DNA of 17,793 nucleotides, from positions 1 to 17,793 of the forward strand of contig CABTZM010000021.1 in assembly GCA_902489295.1 (NCBI GenBank). Direction: 5' to 3'. Under the pieces are notes generated by a model. That model saw only the letters and a list, made by a program, of their open reading frames with translations. It did no database searches and was not told where the DNA came from. The position numbers and the translations under genes are program-made. This DNA is from an uncultured Collinsella sp. GTDB lineage: Bacteria > Actinomycetota > Coriobacteriia > Coriobacteriales > Coriobacteriaceae. Shown here piece by piece: positions 14,171-17,793 of the stretch (within the stretch, counting starts at the first letter, position 1; each line of letters opens with the position of its first letter).

Positions 14171-14178
14171 TTGGTCGC

Positions 14179-14901
14179 ATGAGTACTTCGTCAAAAAAGA
14201 ACTTGACCCAATACGAGCGCCTAGCGGGCACACTGCGCGACCGCATCGCCGCCGGCACCTACGCGCGCGGAGACAAGCTGCCGTCCGAAATGGAGCTCAT
14301 AGACGAGTCGGGGCTGTCGCGCAGCACCGTGCGCCACGCGCTCAAGGTATTGGTGGACGAGGGCCTGGTTCGCACCGAGCGCGGGCGCGGCGCCTTTGTG
14401 GCCGACACGCCCGAGGTGCACGAGAACAACCTAGTGTTTTCGAGCTATACGAAGCAGGTCGAAGGCCAGGGCATGAAGCCTACCACGCGCACCGTGGACT
14501 CGGGCTTTGCCAAGGCAGCCGGCAGCGTGGCCAAGTTCTTCGATGCCGCCGTGGGCAGCAAGCTCGTCAAGCTCGTCCGTCTGCGCTATCTGGACGATGT
14601 GCCGCTGTGCCTGGAGACCACCTACCTGCCGCCGAGCTTTGGGGCGCTCATCGATCGCGACATCAACGGGTCGCTCTACGCCACGCTGCGCCAGGAGTTC
14701 CATCGTGCCCCGGCGCAGGGCCACAAGACCTTTGAGGTGTGCTATGCGTCACAAAACGAGGCTTTTTTGCTCAACGTCGAGCGCGGGCAGGCGCTGATCC
14801 TTATCACCGACTACGTCTACGACACCGACGGTCGCCCACTCCACGTCTCCAAGCGTATCCAACGCACCGACCGAGCCAAATACACCGAGCCCATCGGCTA
14901 A
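14179..14901 (+). CDS. GntR-family regulator with UTRA domain (GntR3)
   Basis: A 240-residue HutC/UTRA regulator and the only complete gene on the plus strand. The winged helix (about residues 10-76) has LPSEMELIDESGLSRSTVRH and ERGRGAFV. The UTRA domain follows, with CLETTYLPPSF and a C-terminal segment PLHVSKRIQRTDRAKY. It is more distant from GntR1 and GntR2 than they are from each other, and the operator-like repeat near it (GCATACAAGTTA) is also different. It diverges from SIS3, the standard layout of a local regulator and its target. Its stop codon coincides with the left end of a long inverted repeat. Confidence 0.88.
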   Translation: MSTSSKKNLTQYERLAGTLRDRIAAGTYARGDKLPSEMELIDESGLSRSTVRHALKVLVDEGLVRTERGRGAFVADTPEVHENNLVFSSYTKQVEGQGMKPTTRTVDSGFAKAAGSVAKFFDAAVGSKLVKLVRLRYLDDVPLCLETTYLPPSFGALIDRDINGSLYATLRQEFHRAPAQGHKTFEVCYASQNEAFLLNVERGQALILITDYVYDTDGRPLHVSKRIQRTDRAKYTEPIG

Positions 14902-15089
14902 CCTGCCAAAAAGGGACAGGTTTATTTTGGTCGGTTTTATCTGGGGTTTTGTTAAACCCGCAGTCAAACCAATCAAACGGACGCACCAACATAAAAGCCG
15001 CCGCGAAGGTATTCGTATCCTTCGCGGCGGCTTTTAACGTTTGCCCAGATAAAACCTGCCAAAATAAACCTGTCCCTAAATGGTAGGTT
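14900..15089. repeat. 190-bp element bounded by 46-bp inverted repeats (intergenic hairpin 5)
   Basis: The arms 14912-14945 and 15044-15077 match as inverted repeats at 32 of 34 bases. After a 3-base mismatch the pairing continues outward to 14900 and 15089. The arms carry the GGGACAGG core. Inside are a small GGGTTT/AAACCC hairpin (14944-14959) and the terminator at 14993-15035. No protein gene lies inside. The left end is the GntR3 stop codon and the right end covers the last codons of the GNAT gene. This gap (14902-15075) holds no other feature. It resembles a MITE-like or REP-type element. Confidence 0.75.
14993..15035. terminator. Bidirectional Rho-independent terminator (GntR3 and GNAT gene)
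   Basis: A perfect 17-bp stem (14993-15009 with 15019-15035) with a 9-nt loop has AAAA on one side and TTTT on the other, so it can act on both strands. It serves the convergent GntR3 (+) and GNAT (-) genes. Confidence 0.85.
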
Positions 15090-15675
15090 TGGGGAGGTCG
15101 GGGAACCAGGTTGGTTTGGGCTGGTTGGGAACGCGCTCGGCTAGGACGAGCTCCATCCAGCACATGTCGTACCAGCGGCCGAACTTCTGGGCGCAGCGGT
15201 CGAAAGCGCCTACCAGGCGATAGCCCATATGAGCATGGAAATCCTGGCTGTTGTGGGTGAGGTACTCGTCGTCCTCGTCGTGCGGCACGGCGATGAGTGC
15301 ACACATGTTGGTGATGCCCATCGCGATCAGACATTGCTTGAGCGCGTCGTGCAGCTTGCGCCCCAGCCCACCATGGCGCACATCGCGTGCCAGGTAAATC
15401 GATGTCTCGACCGACCAGTCATAGGCCTCGCGGCTATTGAGCGCGCTCACGTAGGCATAGCCCACCGGGCGGCCATCGAGTTCCATCACCAAGTACGGAT
15501 AGCGCTCGAGTGTATGAGCAATGCGCCCGGCAAACTCCTCAACGCTCGGCACCTTGTATTCGCAGGTAATCGCCGTCTCGAGCACATAGGGCTCGTAAAT
15601 GGCAAGCAACGCCGAAGCGTCATCGGGCGTCGCCAGGCGAATCGTCGGCTCGGACATCTCGGATTTCTCGGGCAT
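15076..15675 (-). CDS. GNAT-family N-acetyltransferase, phosphinothricin acetyltransferase-like
   Basis: A 199-residue acetyl-CoA-dependent acetyltransferase. It has TIRLATPDDASALLAIY at the N-terminus, the acetyl-CoA binding segment RHGGLGRKL (R-x-x-G-x-G), and GYRLVGAFDRCAQKFGRWYDMCWMEL near the end, typical of the Pat subgroup that acetylates phosphinothricin or methionine sulfoximine analogues. The start at 15675 (MPEKSEMSEP) follows a GGGGAGGGG stretch; the longer frame would run through a terminator hairpin. Its stop codon lies inside the inverted-repeat element, so the last residues (about PKPTI) may come from that insertion. Natural substrate unknown. Confidence 0.85.
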   Translation of the reverse strand: MPEKSEMSEPTIRLATPDDASALLAIYEPYVLETAITCEYKVPSVEEFAGRIAHTLERYPYLVMELDGRPVGYAYVSALNSREAYDWSVETSIYLARDVRHGGLGRKLHDALKQCLIAMGITNMCALIAVPHDEDDEYLTHNSQDFHAHMGYRLVGAFDRCAQKFGRWYDMCWMELVLAERVPNQPKPTWFPDLPKPTI

Positions 15676-15691
15676 ACAGCCCCTCCCCCTC

Positions 15692-15737
15692 AAAAGCAGG
15701 GACCGCCCCACGCCAAACCAAGGCGCAAGGCGGCCCC
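15692..15737 (-). terminator. Rho-independent terminator of threonine aldolase gene
   Basis: On the minus strand GGGGCCGCC (15729-15737) pairs with GGCGGTCCC (15699-15707, one G-U), followed by TGCTTTT. It starts about 17 bp after the aldolase stop codon. Confidence 0.7.
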
Positions 15738-15753
15738 TCGTCATCACATCAAC

Positions 15754-16779
15754 CTACAGGACGGCCGCCAACGCGTCGATGTCCTCCTGCGTCGTGGCCC
15801 AGCTGGTGCAAAAGCGCACCACGGTGTGGGTCTCGTCGTACTTTTCCCAGTACTCGATCGCCGCATGCTCGCGAATGCGCGCCATGTCCTCGTTGGGCAG
15901 AATCACAAACTGCTGGTTGGTCGGCGTCTCCAAGAAGAACTGGTAGCCGCGCTCGTGCAGCACGCGACGCAGCGCCTTCGCGGTCTCAATCGCCTGGCGG
16001 CCAATCTCAAAATACAGGCCATCGGTAAAGAGCGCCTCAAACTGCACGCCCGTCAGGCGGCCCTTGGCCAGCAGCGCACCGTGCTGCTTAATGCGCGGAA
16101 TGGGATGCGCCGGGGCATGCATGCCGCAGAACACCACGGCCTCGCCGCACAGAGCACCGCACTTGGTGCCGCCGATGTAGAACACGTCGCACAGCTGCGC
16201 CAGCTCGGGCAGGGTGATGTCGCACTCGTCGGCCGCCAGCGCGTAGGCCAGGCGGGCGCCATCCACAAACAGCGGAATCTCGCGCTTCTGGCACACCGCG
16301 TGGATCGCCGCGAGCTCGGCCTTGGAGTACAGCGTGCCGTACTCGGTCGACAGGCTCACGTACACGGCACCCGGGAACACCGTGTGCTCGTAGCTCTCGT
16401 TTTCGTAGAACACCTGGATATAGTTCTCGAGATCCTCGGCGTGCATCTTGCCCTCGTAACCGGGAATGGTGAGCACCTTGTGGCCGCCAAACTCGATGGC
16501 GCCCGCCTCATGGCAGGCGACATGACCGGTCTCGGCGGCAACGACGCCCTCGTACGGAGCGAGCAGCATATCGATTACCGTCGCGTTGGCCTGCGTGCCG
16601 CCCACCAGCAAAAACACGTCGGCGTCAGGCGCCTGGCAGGCCTCACGGATGAGCTGTTTGGCACGCTCGGTGTGCGCATCGGTACCGTAGCCGGGTTGCG
16701 GCTCCATATTGGTGTCGACGAGCGCCTGCAGCACCGCGGGGTGCGCACCGTGGGAATAGTCGTTGTTGAACGCGAGCAT
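15754..16779 (-). CDS. Low-specificity L-threonine aldolase (PLP-dependent)
   Basis: A 341-residue cytoplasmic enzyme that cleaves L-threonine or allo-threonine to glycine and acetaldehyde. It is a fold-type I PLP protein: FNNDYSHGAHP at the N-terminus, GGTQAN (60-65), the stacking His region ETGHV (83-87), VDGAR (172-176, Asp and Arg contacts to PLP) and GGTKCGA (203-209) with Lys206 as the Schiff-base residue. AGAGGA lies 5 bp before the ATG. It begins 46 bp downstream of the PAP2 stop codon, so the two may share a transcript. Related beta-eliminating lyases are less likely. Confidence 0.92.
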   Translation of the reverse strand: MLAFNNDYSHGAHPAVLQALVDTNMEPQPGYGTDAHTERAKQLIREACQAPDADVFLLVGGTQANATVIDMLLAPYEGVVAAETGHVACHEAGAIEFGGHKVLTIPGYEGKMHAEDLENYIQVFYENESYEHTVFPGAVYVSLSTEYGTLYSKAELAAIHAVCQKREIPLFVDGARLAYALAADECDITLPELAQLCDVFYIGGTKCGALCGEAVVFCGMHAPAHPIPRIKQHGALLAKGRLTGVQFEALFTDGLYFEIGRQAIETAKALRRVLHERGYQFFLETPTNQQFVILPNEDMARIREHAAIEYWEKYDETHTVVRFCTSWATTQEDIDALAAVL

Positions 16780-16825
16780 GGCAATCCTCTCTTACCGGGT
16801 TTCGGCCAGATGATTCAGGTGGCGC

Positions 16826-17689
16826 TTATTGTACGCCGTGCGGATAGGCAATGTGCGCGGCAAGGCACTCGAGCGCCAGCACCAGGGCAAAGCCGCAGCT
16901 CACATCGGTCAAAAAATGCGCACCGATCACGATGCGGCCAAAGGCAACGAGCGCCGCGACGGCAGCCGCGACCCAAAAGACCACGCGGCGACGTGACGGC
17001 TTTTCCGTAAAGGCAGCCGCGGGAAGCCCGGCAAGCATCAGGCCGATCGCTGCGTGTGCGGTATGACCGCTTGCAAACGACTTAAAGCCGTCCTTGATCA
17101 CGCCGGCGGCAATATAGCTCCACTTGTCGGGGTTACCGATCACCCACCACGGCTGAAAATTGAGCCCCGGCGTGACCTCGATCACACGCATGCGCGGGCG
17201 CGACCACAGCGGCTTGACGATCACGTTGAGGATGATGGCCTGAGCGACCCACACAGCAAGCACCATCAACGCCCAGCGCGTGAGCTCGTCGGGCGAGGTT
17301 TTGCGCGTAAGGCGATAGACGATGAGGTTGGCGGCGATGACCAGCACAAATGTCAGTACCAACTGGACCGCAACGAGCTTGCCGCCAACCCGCAGGGACG
17401 AAATGATCTCGTAGCCGGCCAGGCCGACGTTGACGAGAATGCCGAGCACAGCGAGCCATTTGCTCCCCCTGGAATCGGGGCGCACCGCGCGCACGAGCAT
17501 GACACCCGCGATGCTCGCCGTCAGTTCAAACGGCAACTCGCCGGCGGCCTCGATAAAGCGGCCGTACATGCTGGCGATGTTGAACAGCGCACTCGAGATT
17601 TGGTAATCGAAGAAGCTGCCCGTGAGCAGGCAAAGGGCCAGAATAGCCGCAATAATGGCGGCGTCTTTCTTATAGATGTACCCGAACAT
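16826..17689 (-). CDS. PAP2-family membrane phosphatase
   Basis: A 287-residue integral membrane protein with about six hydrophobic segments and the three PAP2 phosphatase motifs. Motif 1 is KPLWSRPR (Lys159, Arg164), motif 2 SFASGHTAH (Ser207, Gly208, His209), and motif 3 GRIVIGAHFLTD (Arg252, His258, Asp262). The nucleophile would be His258. Such enzymes dephosphorylate lipid phosphates such as undecaprenyl pyrophosphate or phosphatidylglycerol phosphate. The start at 17689 (MFGYIYKKD) has AAAGGA 5 bp before it; the frame extends 12 codons further without a ribosome site. The first gene of a likely two-gene unit with the aldolase. Confidence 0.88.
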   Translation of the reverse strand: MFGYIYKKDAAIIAAILALCLLTGSFFDYQISSALFNIASMYGRFIEAAGELPFELTASIAGVMLVRAVRPDSRGSKWLAVLGILVNVGLAGYEIISSLRVGGKLVAVQLVLTFVLVIAANLIVYRLTRKTSPDELTRWALMVLAVWVAQAIILNVIVKPLWSRPRMRVIEVTPGLNFQPWWVIGNPDKWSYIAAGVIKDGFKSFASGHTAHAAIGLMLAGLPAAAFTEKPSRRRVVFWVAAAVAALVAFGRIVIGAHFLTDVSCGFALVLALECLAAHIAYPHGVQ

Positions 17690-17728
17690 GGCATCCTTTC
17701 GGCCGGGCAGAAGGTCAACCAGCAACGT

Positions 17729-17793
17729 GGGGGGGGATTGTGCCCCCCCACCCCCTGCCCCCCCATTTTCATCACTCCCCCCCCCCCCCCCCC
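17729..17793. other. Low-complexity G/C homopolymer end of the sequence
   Basis: Within the last 65 bases there are runs of 8 G, 7 C, 5 C and 7 C, and then 17 C to the last base. This is unlike anything else in the window. It most likely marks a contig end, possibly with poly-G sequencing artefact on the opposite strand. A real G-rich terminator or G-quadruplex tract upstream of PAP2 cannot be excluded. Confidence 0.7.

Noticed and set aside
14900..15089. Insertion sequence
   Set aside because: Although terminal inverted repeats are present, there is no transposase or other reading frame inside, so it is listed as a repeat element only.
15229..17010. Plus-strand open frame of 593 codons opposite GNAT, threonine aldolase and PAP2 genes
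   Set aside because: It crosses three clear minus-strand genes with catalytic motifs, and the translation resembles no family.

Overview
The window looks like chromosomal DNA of a high-GC member of the Coriobacteriia, most likely Collinsella or a close relative. This is inferred from base composition, codon use, the mannose-family PTS and the overall protein character; no rRNA or tRNA is present to prove it. It begins inside a lactate dehydrogenase gene and ends in a run of 17 C, so it is probably one whole draft contig.

Layout. 1-516 is the 3' end of L-lactate dehydrogenase (+). Almost everything else is on the minus strand. At 765-4621, recQ runs into a GntR/UTRA regulator (GntR1), followed by a SIS-domain sugar-phosphate deglycase-like enzyme (SIS1). 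At 5033-7600 are a second GntR/UTRA regulator (GntR2), a YitT membrane protein and a HAD phosphatase. At 7686-12734, read right to left, are an EamA transporter, PTS IIAB, IIC and IID, and a second deglycase-like enzyme (SIS2), ended by a terminator. At 12981-14901 a third deglycase-like gene (SIS3, -) and a third GntR/UTRA regulator (GntR3, +) diverge from a shared control region. At 15076-17689 are a GNAT acetyltransferase, a threonine aldolase and a PAP2 phosphatase.

How it fits together. The core is probably a locus for glycated amines (Amadori or Heyns compounds such as fructoselysine or glucoselysine). The mannose-family PTS would import and phosphorylate the compound, and FrlB/FraB/GfrE/GfrF-type SIS enzymes would split the 6-phosphate into a sugar phosphate and an amino acid. 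Three SIS paralogues each keep a Glu and a His 16 residues apart, the spacing of the catalytic pair I recall for FraB. Each has a candidate GntR partner, and three different repeated operator-like motifs occur at the expected places. The substrates are inferred, not shown.

The intergenic gaps hold an unusual number of long, near-perfect inverted repeats. Three have arms that resemble each other loosely, and three other intergenic sites carry a GGGACAG motif. These look like a family of small non-autonomous repeats. No CRISPR array, transposase, tRNA or rRNA was seen.
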